This document shows, in pieces, positions 11,611 to 24,551 of a DNA stretch of 64,000 bases. The notes below the pieces were generated by a model. The model searched no databases, was not told the origin of the DNA, and saw only the letters and a list, made by a program, of their open reading frames with translations. Source of the DNA: Trema orientale (lineage: Eukaryota; Streptophyta; Magnoliopsida; Rosales; Cannabaceae); contig JXTC01000079.1 in NCBI GenBank assembly GCA_002914845.1, positions 262,565 through 326,564 on the forward strand, in the 5' to 3' direction. Both the position numbers and the translations under genes were made by a program. The number at the start of each line of letters is the position of its first letter. The stretch's first letter is position 1.

Positions 11611-12379
11611 TTAAATTAAATTTGTGTTTTTTTGTTATTTTGCTGAAAATAAAAATATGAAAAAAAAAAGAGCCGAATCGTAGAAGCCAAGCCATGGCAC
11701 TTCCATGGTTGCCATGGCACTAGGGTCTCAAAGTCATGCCTAGTCCAAGCCTTTAAGGGCTAGGTTCAATCCATGCCTATAAACAATGTAGGCTAGGTAA
11801 AAATCAGCCCTGAATATTCAAGGTGGGGGGAGCCGACCATGGACAGTCTGACCCAATTGACACTCACCATTCATGTCGTGTTTACCATCTTGTATTAGGA
11901 ACTCTTTTTGTGTGTGTTGTGTCATTATGCCAAATGGGCAACCCGACTTGTTTCACTAGGCTATTTGCAATCGATCGTATATAGCCGTAACCAATCACTT
12001 TAAAAAATAAAACCTTAAATATTCAAATCTAGTGTGTATCTCGTATTATTTTGGTAATCTAATCAAATTTAATGATTGGTTATTAGGTTATGGCCTTAGT
12101 TTAATTGTGAAATAGATGAGAATAATTTTTGGTCCGGGTGATCATTCTAGCAAGTAAAAAATAATGGTCTTAAAAGACTGCCCAAATTGATGCTAGCTAG
12201 TCTCTTCCAAATCCTATTTTATTTTGAGTTTTAGACACTTATACTTATTTTTCAAAAAATATTACCAAATTTACGATCTTTCAAAAATAATAAAAATTCT
12301 GTACGATATTTTCAGGGTATTTTTCTAAATACTTTGGGAGCAAGAAAATGCGGTGGCATTTTAGTAAATAAGCCATCTT

Positions 12380-12830
12380 TTTTTTTTTTCTTTACAAGAA
12401 ACCACAAAGATTTCCTGGAAACCAATTTGGTTTCCTATTAGCAGAATGTCCTATATATAAGTAAATCATAGGAAACTACAAAAGTTTCCTAAAAACCAGT
12501 TTGGTTTCCTTTAGCGGAATATCCTGTATGTAAGTAAATCACAAGAAACCACGAATATTTCTTAGAAACTATTGTGGTTTCCTTTGTGCAGAATACCCTG
12601 CAGCTAAATAAATCGCAGGAAACCATCGTGGTTTCTTTTTTATAGAGTGCCATGTAGCTAAGTAAATCATAGGAAACCTTCGTAGTTTTCTTTAGCAGAA
12701 TGCCCTGTAGCTAAGTAAATCACAAAAAAACCAAGAAGATTTCCTGTAAACCATCGCGGTTTCCTTTTTGCATAATGTCATGTAACTAAGTAAATCATAC
12801 GAAACCACGAAGGTTTCTACTTAATTGTTA
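12380..12830. repeat. minisatellite of degenerate units each carrying a GGAAACC/GGTTTCC palindrome
   Basis: The motif GTAAATCA recurs at about 12461, 12534, 12607, 12662, 12714 and 12790, so units are 52-76 bp long. Each unit also has GAAACCA...TGGTTTCC arms. The clearest palindrome is GGAAACCAA-T-TTGGTTTCC at 12417-12435. It is non-coding. Confidence 0.75.
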
Positions 12831-13329
12831 TTGAGCAATTTCATCGAGCATTTGGTGTGCAAAAATTCCACTTCTAATAATTCTACACAATTTCATCATC
12901 CAGTCTAAATCATTATTCTAGCTCACTCACTAAAATTATTTCATTACTAGTTAGTGTTAGAACCAATTTGGTTACTAATTTATAGTAACTAAAGTAATTA
13001 TTGGTACAAGAGAATCGAATTTATAAAATGAAAAAAAGAATGAGAAAAATGGGTGGAGAAAAGGGATAAATAAAAGGGATTAAAAAAATTGAGAAAAATA
13101 GATGGAGGAAAAGAGTTAAATAAAAAGGATTCAAAAAATAGAAAAAAAAATCTTTTTTTTTAAAGATGAAAAAAATAAATTTTCCTTTTCTTATAAATAT
13201 TAAAAGAGAATAGAATTTTAGAAAATAAAAGGAAGAAAAGTAAAATAAAAAAGGGAATTTAAAAAAAAAAAAAACGAAAAAGTAGAAAAAGGAGTAACCA
13301 AAAAAACAAAATACAAGGAAAAAAAAAAC

Positions 13330-13440
13330 AAAAAGAAAAAAGAATGCTCAGGAGGTGAGACTTGAACCCATGGTTGTAAGAAGGAAAAGAGTTGCACCAA
13401 CCAATAAAGCCAACAATACTCTTAGTTGGTTTAAAATACT
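13330..13440 (-). mobile_element. possible tRNA-derived SINE fragment
   Basis: On the minus strand an A-box-like TGGCTTTATTGG is followed about 50 bases later by a B-box-like GGTTCAAGTCTC and then a T-rich tail. No target duplication was found, so this is tentative. Confidence 0.3.
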
Positions 13441-14379
13441 TTTTTCTTAAAAAGATGTTTCTACAAAAAGATGATTTTATTTACGAAAGTATCACTGCAT
13501 CTTATTGTACGTTATAACTGAAAAAGTGGTAATTTTCAAAAAAATTCGTACAAACTTAAGTGTTTTGGGCCACATCGTATATTTGGCAATATTTGCCCAA
13601 ATATCGTAGAGCATGTTATTTTCTCTTTTATTTTTGGGCATCTAGAATTTTTATTTATAAAAATTAGAAAAAATTGCAAAAGTAAAGAGGTTTGTTTTTT
13701 TTTTTCCCCCAATTTCCATACGGTTTTTATTAGAAAAATATCACTTTTAAAAAAAATAGAAAAATACAATTTTCAAAATGTTTACTAGTTATCGGTTTCT
13801 GAAAACTGATTGACAGTTACTAGTTACTAATTATATGTAAGTTACAAATAAATTTTGTTAAACTAGTTACCATTTTAAAAAATGACATTTTTTAACTAAA
13901 AACTATATTGAATTTACAAAAACTGCAGTCCACCGTATTTTTTTTTTTTCAAAATTTTTTTCTAAAAATGTCGTACAAAACCTAATTTTTACTTTTATTT
14001 TTAACCAACTACACCTTTTGCATTTCAACCAAATTTTATGCACACAATCAACGCTTCAAACATTTAGACGTGTTACAAACAAACCCTTTACAAATTTGTA
14101 ACATTCATCAGATATATATAATTGGCCCCAAAAAAAAAAAGAAAAAAAAAATTAATAAAGCAATATCATAGACTTTTGTGTTAAGCCAATAGAAAAAGCT
14201 GTAAAAAAACATATAGTCATCATATAGTTCTAAGCATTTATATCAGGGATAAGTCTAGTTACTTTTATTTTGGATTTCAACAAGTTTCAGTACTGATCCA
14301 AATCTAATATTTAGCGTTAGCTATCGACTCTCTACTTAGATTGGATTGGTTGGTTGTCGAATTATTTAACATGGATGGT

Positions 14380-14810
14380 ACTTGGGATTTCAAGAAGTGA
14401 ATATTCTGACGTGGAATTACCATTTTTCCTCAGCAGGGTATGGTTTGGTTTGGCCGACTGGAGCTCTGCGCGGAGTGGCGGGAAGCTGTAGCTTTGTTTT
14501 CTGAAGCCCGATAAAGCTTGACCTCTCTCTGTTTGATCGATATTCTGCAGTTTGATATGGTTTTGTTTGAGTAGAAAAAAGGTCAAGCTAAACCATATAT
14601 CAAACTATCTAAGATGGTGTAACCGAGTAGAAAAAGTCGGTGTAGAAATGACTTGTTTGGAAAGAAAATATTTTAGCTGGTAAACTGGAATGGACTATGG
14701 GATCAGCTCAAAAAATACAAATGAAACAATATAGAAGGAAAAGTTTCAGAGTGAGAGATAGATGTGATTGAGAGCGTAGTAAGAGAAGTTTGGAATTGGA
14801 GAGGTGAAAG
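14380..14810 (-). promoter_or_regulatory. upstream block conserved between the GT90 paralogues (gene A copy)
   Basis: This segment matches 20280-20720 upstream of gene B. Shared landmarks on the minus strand are CAAGCTTT..GGGCTTCAGAAA.CA, AAAAATGGT at a possible splice donor, and an AGTAGAA..AGTCGGTGTA run. It could be promoter plus a non-coding leader exon spliced to exon 1, since AAAAATG abuts a GT in both copies. Short ORFs on the minus strand also resemble each other (QALxGFRxQSY), which may simply reflect the DNA similarity. Confidence 0.5.
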
Positions 14811-16584
14811 GCTCGGCATCACGTGGGGTCTTTTTTAATATGTACTATTTTCCTTTTCTTTAGCGATCATGAAACATGGTCAAGGATTAAAGAAGATTAA
14901 ATAACACACTATACAAGCTTCAGCTTATAGAAACGTGGAAACATATTGTTAAGAATTAATGAAGGATAATCGACAAAAGAATGAAAAATAACAATACACA
15001 GATTTAAGTGGAAAATCTTAATCGGTAAAAATTACTGACAGAGGAGAAAATTTCACTATATCGAAAATAGGGTACAGAAAGTAGAGTTTTACACGGCTAC
15101 GCTAAAATATATAGAATTCCCAAAACCCTAAAAAATACATATGTGTACGGATAAAAAATTGTACAAAAAAAGAAAAACGGTCAATAAAATAGGTCCATAC
15201 CGCGGGGGCTGAGTGGTGGGCTTTGGGGTCACCACAGAACTCAAAATTTCTCCTAATTACAAAAAAAGTCATATATGTCGCACCGCAAAGATTTCGAATT
15301 AGGACAAATAGAATTCGAGACACGAAGTCTAACACGTATGAATAAATAATATGTCAAAATAAGATCGTCCCAACTCCCGATAATTTCAGCATTGTTTTGC
15401 TCTGCTTTACGTGCTCCTTTATCCAGCGCTATATTATTTGTATGTGTTATCTCTTTCTTCAATGAAAACCCCTTCTTTTTCTTATCGTCTTGTATATTTT
15501 TGAATTTCCAGATCACAATCCGGACAGACAAGAAAGACGCATCCATATAAATTTCTGATTAGAAGATGTTTTATCCAATAGAACCTCATCTTTTCTGATG
15601 TAATTAGTCAATTGTCGCGTGATTTGTTATCTCTGCCCTTAACAACCACAAAAATAATAATAAAAGTGATTTATAACATAATAATAATAACATAATAATA
15701 ATAAAATAATAATAAAAGTGACTAAGAAGAGTGCAAACACTACTCTTTTTTTACACTATCATGTTAACAGGGTTTAACACCCATTCATTAAAAAACAAAA
15801 ACAACAACACCAATAATAATAATAATAATAATAATTGTTAGGGTAATTTGCAGCAAAAATCCTTAACCTTTAGTATCTTTGGCATTTAGATCCCTAACCT
15901 TTAAATTCTGGCATTTAAATCCCAAACCTCACAAAAGTGTTGCACCGTTGGTTCTTTTTTCACTTCTATCCATTTATTCCGTTAAAAAAAAAATAAAACA
16001 GTTTAAAAAAAAAACGAACCTAAGTCCATATTTAGAGAAAAAATCATTTATACCCAATATCAAAAAATAGAAAGAATCTAAAATAAATAAATAAGCAACT
16101 AAATTTGATTCGAATATTTTTTAGAGAAAATATAGATTGTTTCAGCCATTACCAATACTTAAAACTCCAGCAAGTACCAAGTAAGCATTTTAATTTTGTT
16201 AAGTAAAAAGATAAGAACATTGGACTGCGAATCTCAACATGAAGATCCATGGCTACTCCGTGACAATTACATGCTTTAAATCTGAGCTACATGTGTATTA
16301 AGGAAATTTCTATACTTTTCAATTGAAATCCTCCTGACACTAGTGCAAAAGAAAAGGTGAGATCATTGCAAGAAGATTATGATATACTTATTAAGTGAAA
16401 GTGTCTATGTTGACACTTAGTGACAACTAATTTGATTAAGTTAATAGAAAGTTAGTTAGGAGTTTATTAAAACTGCAGCTTAATAGTCTACTAAAAAAGA
16501 AGAAATGTCATCATACACAAGAAAATAATTTAGCTAACGTATCTGTATACAATTTTTTTTTTTTTTTTTCAAAAGGAAAACTCT
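14811..16584. other. intergenic between GT90 B and the upstream block of GT90 A
   Basis: No gene is seen. It holds an imperfect AAT/ATA microsatellite region (15655-15720 and 15805-15836). At 15840-16000 there is a repeat-like stretch with three degenerate copies of a 'cctaaccttta/ggcatttagat' phrase, of a type often found at ends of plant DNA transposons. From 16320 it becomes the 3' flank of gene B. Confidence 0.5.
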
Positions 16585-18028
16585 TTATGGATGCTTATTT
16601 TGATTCTCCAGTAACTCAACTTCTTTAGTTGAGTTAGTGTTTCTCTGAAGAAAAGAAGATAGAGATGAAGGATCATAAGGAGGAGGCATGGTACATGGGC
16701 TACTGTCCACAGGACCCTTCACCATTGATTCAATCATGAACTCCTGAGCTAATCCATTTGCTTGGCAAACCATTGACTCGGAACAGAGTTCAGTAGCTCC
16801 TGGAGGTATAGTGGGCTCATATTTTAGGAGCTTGGCATATTCATTTAGAGCATGAAACATGAAGTCATACACATATTCCATTTTCAATTCTTCTTGAATG
16901 AATTTACTTCCTGTTTTTCCAATTTCTTGTGCCTGATGACATCGACGAAAATAACTCGAATTAAGAAATAAATTTAAAAAAAAAAATTGTTAAGTTGAAT
17001 TCACCACTCGGGTCAGCTTGGAGGCTAAAATGTTTACCTCTTCCGGGTGAGAGTTGCCCCATTCAACAGCAAACTTAATGGATCTGCACTTGTTATCATC
17101 CCTTATGGGCCAGTAATGGTGTCTCGGTATCAAACCTCGAGCGAAAAAATCGTAGAAACGTGGTTTTACTAGTAAGGTCATAGAATCACATGCAAGAATG
17201 TATTTCTGACTGACTGACCAAGCAGCACCTTCAATGTAAATTTTATACCTGAATTTAGAGCATAATTCTAATTATTTGAAGGAACAACAAATTGTTAAAA
17301 TGAAAATTGAAAAGAAATAAAATCAGAGGAAGGATGAGAGTTGATATGAATTTACCTATGAGTGCATTGGTCTGCCAAATTTGATTTCTTGTAACCTCGC
17401 CTTGATGCTCGTTTCCAATTCTATAAAGACAACATGTATATAAAATATTTAAGTTGTTTTCATTTTTTTACATAAAAGAGGCAATGAGCAAGGCTTGCTT
17501 GATAACTCTTACAATTTCCATTAACATATAACTTAGTGAAACATCCAGAGGCACAACAGTGAATTGAAAAGAATAGGGAAAAATCAAAAGGCTTGCTTGA
17601 TAACATTTATGTCTATCGTTTTCATAAGTGAAATAGATACTGGAGATCATGTATTACTCAAATAACATGACATATTCACGATTATTCTTTTCACTTTTTG
17701 AAAAAACAAAAAAAAAAATAGAACATAAATATTAGCAAACAAGCCCAAAATAATTTAGAAATGCATGAAGTAAGTTAGAAAATGCGTACCTGGGCATAAA
17801 GGCGAGCTTTCCAGTCATGAAAGAATGAAGTCTTACATTTGAAAAGGTCTCGTCTGTTGCGAGAAACAGATGGGTTCCCTTTCCAATAAGCATAAGGTTC
17901 CCTGTCCACCCATTTTTCCCTCGTGTTGCCTTCCTTCAAGTCGTTCAACAAGGGCACCCATGGCTTTATGTCTATCTCAGGCCTACAACAAGGATAAGAG
18001 TAGGACCAGCCTTAATGTTTAGCCATTC

Positions 18029-18060
<32 letters not shown>

Positions 18061-19814
18061 TTTTTTTTTTTTTTAAATTTAAAGGAAAATGGACTTCAAA
18101 TGGAAAAAAAATGCAAATGTAATGCGACGTTGCAAATCACTTGTGGTGTGTTAGATATCACGTACTCATAAAAATGTAAGACCTGTAATGAAAATGTAAG
18201 ACTTATAATAAAATTTTAATGTTAAGTCCCGTATCTTTATTAATATGTGGTCTTTTTTTAGTATTTAGAAAAATATATATATAAATCAATAATATTTAGA
18301 AAAAAAGGTTTAATTACATGTTTATACCGTATGTTCTGATTATTTATTCAATTTATACTTTAATTTATACCTTATCATATTAGAGGTCAATATTGATAAT
18401 AATCAAAACATAAGATATAAGTTGAACAAATAATTAAAAATTAAAATGTAAGATATAAAAATGCAATTGTCCAAAAAAAAAAAAAGGAAAAACGCAAAGA
18501 GTCTGGATTTCGTACCAACCCCAAAACGCCCAATCAGGGAAGATAATATCAAGTGTAGTGCTATCCTTGTTGTAATTAAATACTGGAGGTGGTGATGTGG
18601 CATTGGGCCCACTGAATGCGCTTGAGTGAACAATTGGTAGATCACCACAATTGAACATCATATCCAAATCAGGGATTCTACCAGGGTACCTCCGTAACAA
18701 TTGTAGGATCCCCCATAGCGTAAAAATATCTCTGGACTGAAACGAGTGCCAATAAGTCTGCACATAGGCCTTGCCCTTCAGTATTACCAGTCTAAAGTTG
18801 GCCAGGCCCATACTTTGGGCCCGCTCTACCATCTCCCTTGTGATACCTGTTTGGGCCCACAGCTTCAAGTCCTCGTGGATCCACCGAAAGTATTGTGGAC
18901 ACGTGGGAGACAACAGACCGTCTTCATGTAGTTTGGGGTTGTAGGGAGTGGAATAATTTGAGGGGCATGTTCCTATGGGGCCGTAAGCAGTGCAATTAAG
19001 TGGGATTGGGACTTTGGGCCTTTCTGGAGGGTAGTTTTGGGACGTTAAGGTACCTAAAATATCCTGACACGATATACGAAATTAAAAAAAAAAAGGGAAA
19101 GTCAATAAAGGCTGTTGGTACACTATATAAATAAACACTTAAACCTTTATTAGCTTATTCAAGATGATTTAAAAAAAAAAAAAAAAACCGTTACAGCTGG
19201 ATTGAGTGTAATATTAAATATAAGTCCCACTCCCATCTAAAATAAACACAATTGGCATATTTCTTTTCCTCCAGGGGCACGATTAGCATAATATAATAAC
19301 AAAAAAATCTGAAAATTTTATTTCTTTATTATTATTTTTGTCGATTCAAAGATATGAAAGAATCAACTTGCTCTTATAAAATAAATAATTTGAAATCCAG
19401 TACAGAAAAATAAAATGCATGCCAAAAAAGTAACATGTTGTTGACCAAAATGACCCACAAACGTACAACTGTACAAGTAGCTTTATTATTATTTGCAACA
19501 TGACTGCTGTAATAATGTCCCTAATTGCATAGTCATATATAACTCTATCGAAATTCATCAACAAAAATGAAGCGCGTAGACATTAATACACTATCAAATA
19601 ATTCATTATTACCAAAGTTATATAAAATAAGTAAGTTTAATTAGAACAATAACAAACTTACAGTGTCGTCGAGGAAGCGCGTAGCCACAAACGCACCAAC
19701 AAAAAGGAAGAAGATGAAAATGAAGAGAGCAGAGGTTTTAGTTGAAGATTTTGTAATCGGTTGCCATATCCTCTCTTTAAAATTAGTCCAAAGCGCTTCC
19801 ATCTTCTCTCTCAT
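16585..19814 (-). CDS. GT90 / DUF821 (CAP10-like, rumi-type) glycosyltransferase B, six exons
   Basis: Coding exons on the minus strand: 19662-19814, 18516-19063, 17790-17982, 17356-17420, 17038-17248 and 16585-16932. All junctions are GT-AG and in phase, giving 1518 nt and 505 residues. Exon lengths match gene A except exon 2, which is 6 nt longer near its start. Exon 1 encodes a basic N-terminus and a membrane anchor (about 27-46). The DUF821 domain follows with the same landmarks as A: LNCTAYGPIGTCP, PDLDMMF, FSGPNATSPPPVFNY, FPDWAFWGWPEI, WKGNP, YKIYIEG and RGLIPRHHYWP. It presumably acts in the ER/Golgi as a UDP-sugar-dependent transferase; substrate unknown. It is a tandem paralogue of A in the same orientation, and its introns are shorter and closer to the ancestral size. 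Confidence 0.94.
18310..18440. mobile_element. fragment of an AT-rich foldback MITE in intron 4 of GT90 B
   Basis: It shares phrases such as CAATATTGATAA, AATTTATACTT and TTGAACAAATA with the foldback element at 50965-51272, and is itself partly self-complementary. The ends are not defined. Confidence 0.4.
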
Positions 19815-20279
19815 TTCCCCTTTTGCCGCCGCTTATTCAGTTAATAATTGTCTAACAAAATGTGCCCATTAATTCTCGGCAATGAAACCTATCAGATTCA
19901 ATCAAAAGTAGGGACTACTGCTCATCAGTTCATACCAGGCACTTCTTGCCAATTTTTCGCTGTAAGCTGATAATATGTATTTATTGATATACCAAAGAAA
20001 ATTTAATGAGCATCAAAGGTTTTAGAGTCAAGCCAATAGGATTTTTTTTTTAAAAAAAAAAATGAAATAAGAATATATAGTTTATAAATATGTGTATCTA
20101 TTGGATCAATTCTGTTACTCTTGAATTTCCAACAAAGTTGAATCAATGAAACCAAGCCAAATCAATAACTGGTTTTTTAAAGAGCCTAATCGGACCAATT
20201 TAATTAAGATTGGTTATCCAATCTACTTGGATTGGATTGTCTAAATAGGTAGGAGACAACGAATATAAACTAATTATCT

Positions 20280-20720
20280 TAAGAGCTTTAGTTCAAGAAG
20301 TGAATATTTGAAGTAGACTCACCATTTTTCTCAGCTGGGAGCTCGATCGATCTCCGGAGCCGCTGGAAGTGGTAGCTCTGATTTCTGAAGCCCAACAAAG
20401 CTTGAATTTTCTCTGTTCGATGCATAGTTTGATGTGGTATAGGTTGAGTTCTAGAAAAGGTCAACCTAAACCATATCAAAACGATATAAGAGGGTTTAAT
20501 TACAGAGTAGAAGAAGTCGGTGTATAATAATTGATCTGTTTTGGAATTAAAAACTTTTTAGTCGCTAAAACTAAAATTTGGAACGGACCCTTTTGGCGGC
20601 TTTGGATAGCCAAAAATTTGCAAAGTAAAAAAGACTGAATAAAGAATTGGTTGGCCGACTTGGGAGCTAAGCTCAAAGGGTAATAGAACCCACTCTGAGA
20701 GAGAGAGAGCGTAGAAAGAG
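20280..20720 (-). promoter_or_regulatory. upstream block conserved between the GT90 paralogues (gene B copy)
   Basis: This counterpart of 14380-14810 lies 0.47-0.9 kb upstream of the gene B ATG. A canonical donor (AAAAATG|GTGAGT on the minus strand, near 20323-20332) suggests a leader exon. A GAGAGAGA run at 20697-20710 is typical of plant core promoter or leader DNA. No cDNA evidence is available here. Confidence 0.5.
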
Positions 20721-21840
20721 AAGTTTACATAGTTCATGAAATCTTAAAACGTTCACATTATTTTTTTATTTTTTAATTTCTTTTTAGGGGTCGGGACGTC
20801 AGATCCGTTTTGTTTTGTTTTGTTTTTCTCTCCGTCTTTATTCATATTAATTAGTGTCTTAAACTACGAAGATCGAGATTATTCAAGGATTAAACAAGTG
20901 GTGTGTCCATCATGCTTGACTAATTAAATAAAAACTAGTTGCGTGTTTAGCTTGGAGAGTACCGTTAATCTTTGTCTGCGTGCTTACCTCGTTATTCTCA
21001 CTGAAAAATAAAAATGGAGGTAGGCACTCCGCAGCTTCCCCGAGAGTTGTTAAAAGAAAAGAAATAAAATGGTGGAATATAACGTGACGTGGCATTATTT
21101 GATTGATGAACAAAAAGAAGGCATAAAAAAAGGTTAAAACACGTGATTGGGAGTGTGGTGTGCCGGCCGCCACCATTAGCAAACCTAATTGTCACACTTG
21201 CCGTCATCTATATGCTGTGGTAACTGGGTGTTAATGGTGGTCACTAAAATTAATGTGTCAAAATGAATATATAGCATAACATGTGACCAACAACCCAAAA
21301 AAACAACCAACCAAAAGAATATGAATGGCAGAGCGAGTGAAATTCAACCGAGAGATATTATCTGCTTATATTTTTGGAAAGGTTGAGATTTCTACCATTT
21401 TTCTTTTTCAAGGGAATATTATTCACGTACGTTGCTAGTTCTCAAAACGGGAAATATTTCATGCTTTTTAGTTATAAGGATTGTGAGATTAGTTGTAGGC
21501 CTTATAATGATTTTTATTTTCAATTATTAACTAAGGGTAATTATATGCTTGAAACACTAATTTCCACTTTTCTAGCGTGCGGAGAACCTTCCGAGTCCAT
21601 AAAGAAGTTTGTTTGTTTTTTTTTTTTTTTTTTTTTTGGTTGAAGAGTCCAAGATAAAACATCCCTAGCGTGTGGATCTTCCAAGTCCGCAAAATAAAGT
21701 TGGTTTTTTCCTTAATTAGAGAAGTCAAATTGGCTTCGAAGATATAATATGCTACTTTTGGTAGCACAATAAAAAAAATCTTGCATACCTGCTAGCTACA
21801 TGACGTAGTGATCACCATCATTGATCATACAACATACTGA

Positions 21841-21968
21841 TCAACTCACTATAAATTAAGATAATTCTCTTACAAATATTAATGACAAAAACTACAGAGC
21901 TAGCTCAACTCACTATAAATTAAGATAATTCTCTTACAAATATTAATGAGAAAAACTACAGAGCTAGC
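21841..21968. repeat. 64-bp tandem duplication (two copies)
   Basis: The unit begins TCAACTCACTATAAATTAAG at 21841 and again at 21905. The copies are almost identical (one C/G difference seen near their ends), so the duplication is recent. Confidence 0.85.
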
Positions 21969-23158
21969 TAGGTGTAACATTCACACGTACGAGAGGTCAA
22001 GGTCTTGATATTGTATGCACTTGCAAGTTGCAAGTTGGACCAGACAAGTCACTAACTATAATTACACACGTTAACCAACGAGTACATAGCTTTCAAGTTT
22101 CAAATCGAGTATCCTTTGTTTTCAAACGAAGTCGTATGTTTTGGTCTTCGTTCTAATGACCAATAGTGTGTTTGGAAATTCCAGTCCTCGATCAATAAAA
22201 TCAACTAAAATATTACACCCAACTGTCCCACCGAAATGAGATAAGGCTAGAGAATTCAACTTTCTGAATCCCCACTCAAATTATTTACTATATTTTCGTT
22301 GGATGCTAAAAAACTCAGCTTTGTCCATTCGGTACACTTGGCTGATTAATATATTTGGAGAGAATGAAATTCCACTAACTGGTCATATCTAAAGGAAAAG
22401 AACCTTGTGCAAGTAAATTATTTATAATTTTTTCCGGTGCAACACTTCCATCTAAAAACTCCACAATTAAGCGCAAAATAATACTAGATATGTAGGTGAC
22501 CTCTTAGTTATCTAGTAATCTCAAATACTACATTTGAGAATATTATTTTTTCTTTAAAAAAATGATTTTAATTAATATTTTCTCAAAAGAAATCTTGAAG
22601 ATATATTCATCATTTACTTTTTTAATTATTAAAAAAAATAAAAATATGTTGCCAAAATAAGCTCTCGAGAGGGGAACTATATACTATCGTAATAGCTAGT
22701 GAGAGTTTAAAGTAATAGAGGTTCATTTGGTATGCATATTTTATACTTATTATATTTACTGATATATCAATAATTTTGCTACAATATTTAAAAAATAGAT
22801 ATTTACTTAAAATGAGCACAAAATATAGTCATTTTGTTATAATCCCTAATTAGATTGGATTGGATTAAATTATACTGTATTAGATTATAATAGACTTAGT
22901 TGGGCTTGGACCAGATTGAATTAGACTCTCTGTGTATTATCCTGTGTTTAGGGCAGCATGTACTAAATTGTACAAAACGTTAACCGCATAATAATTTTTT
23001 TTTTTTAAACAGACTCTAATTATATTTTTATTTCACACTCAAAAAGATATTTATTCCAGTAAATAAAGAGATTAAAATTAATAATAATACCATGAACTAA
23101 TAATTTTTTATTTATATTATTTAATTGGGTTGTATGAAATTTTAATGTAAATATATAT

Positions 23159-23393
23159 GGTTCCCAATCCAATAGGTAAATTTTTTTAACCTATCTATAA
23201 ATATTTTTTAGATCATTTATCTAACGGCTACCATAATTTGAGTAGTTAGAAAAAAAATAATAAAAATAAATAGTTATTATTTAATGTTTTATCTCTTCAC
23301 CTTTTATCATAAAAAAAAACATACGTGATTATTTTTAATTTAACAAAACAATACCTATGAATAAGTTTAAAAAAAAATAACTGGATTGGTGCC
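23159..23393. mobile_element. TA-flanked MITE family X, copy 4 (decayed)
   Basis: It starts GGTTCCCAATCCAATAGGTA and ends CTGGATTGGTGCC, matching the ends of the copies at 56751, 57207 and 60939. The interior retains ATCTAACGGCTA but has diverged. Confidence 0.6.
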
Positions 23394-24180
23394 TATACAT
23401 ACACATTATATATACTTTCTAAAAAAAGCTAAAGTAACATGTAGAATAAATATTTGATATGAAAGTTTTGAAGAAAGGAAGGACAGGGGGAAAAAAAATT
23501 CAGGCAACGCTCAAAGTATATAAACCTAAATTCTACCTCTGCAAAAATAAAAAATAAAAAAATATTAAAAACTCTGGATGGGATAAGAGTGTCTTATATT
23601 AGGGGTCTTATTTTGGAGGCTGGGCAATTTGATCCAGTCTTCCAAAACTCCCAAACGTGGGTCTGGGCCAATAATCCAGCCCTCCAAACAAGTCGATATT
23701 CATTTTACATCAATGACTAACGGTCGGTATTTCAAGCAAAAATGCAGGATTTATAAGACTTTTACGTACAATACAAAAACAAAATACAAAAATATGGTAG
23801 TTCAGTTTTTTTTCTTTCCCAATTCATCTTCTGTATTTTTTAGAATAAAATCAGTTTTAAAATAGTTTTACAAAAATATCATTTTTTTAAAATAGTAACT
23901 ATTAACCAACAGTATTCCAAAAAAAAAAAGAAGAGAATAAACTAGCAATAGAAAAAGGAAACATAAAAAAAAAAAGTATAAAAAAGAAACAAAAAAGACG
24001 GAAAAAAAAAAAAGAATGCGTTATAATTCTTGACTTGTAACCAGTAATCAATTTCAAGCACTAGTAACAAGTAAACATTTTTAAAAATGTTACTTTTATA
24101 AATAAAATAAAGAAATAATATTTTCCTTAAAATGACCCACCGTATTTTTCAAAATATTTAGGCCTTCTTACAAAATTCCA

Positions 24181-24422
24181 GGGGAAATTGACATGGCTAC
24201 TCTTAAATTGGAGTAAAGTGACTTTTTTAGTTCAGTTTTTAAAAATGACTTTTTTACTACTTCCCACGGAGGACAAAGTCGAAAATACCCTTCAACGATT
24301 GTCAGAGCTTCAGTCCTGCCTCCTTCATTTTCGTACGTCTGTTGTTTTATTTTTACTTTTTTAAATTTCAAAAACCCTGAACCCGTTTTTTACAGAAGAG
24401 GAACCGTGAACACCCCCCACCT
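24181..24422 (+). repeat. extra copy of the MULE left end, next to a one-base gap
   Basis: About 242 bp nearly identical to 24576-24818 (four substitutions noticed), including the terminal GGGAAATTGACAT and the following unique sequence. It stops at the N at 24423. After the N there is a short GC-rich sequence, itself partly duplicated, and then the true element. It may be a truncated second insertion or an assembly join of two haplotypes. Confidence 0.8.
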
Positions 24423-24423
24423 N

Positions 24424-24551
24424 AGTACCTGGGCCAGGTCATGTTGGGCCCAAACTGGTCGGCCCTATTTGGAGAGAGAGAAAGAGAGTAAATTAAGGTT
24501 AGTACCTGGGCCAGGTCATGTTGGGCCCAAACTGATCGGCCCTATTTGGAG
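24424..24551. repeat. tandem duplication beside the MULE
   Basis: The phrase AGTACCTGGGCCAGGTCATG through CGGCCCTATTTGGA occurs twice (24424-24478 and 24501-24551), differing by one base, with a GA-rich spacer. It is richer in GC than its surroundings. Confidence 0.75.

Larger units (their letters stand above)
10905..14379. other. insertion-rich spacer upstream of GT90 A
   Basis: About 3.5 kb separates the gene A start from the upstream block it shares with gene B; in gene B the same distance is about 0.47 kb. The extra DNA contains a small MITE (11446-11610), a palindromic minisatellite (12380-12830), a possible SINE (about 13330-13440) and A/T-rich low-complexity runs. No gene is supported. 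Confidence 0.65.
20721..24180. other. intergenic, gene-free, with small repeats
   Basis: No supported gene is present. It holds a 64-bp tandem duplication (21841-21968), a decayed copy of the TA-flanked MITE family (23159-23393), and A/T homopolymer-rich DNA. The rest is unremarkable. Confidence 0.55.
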
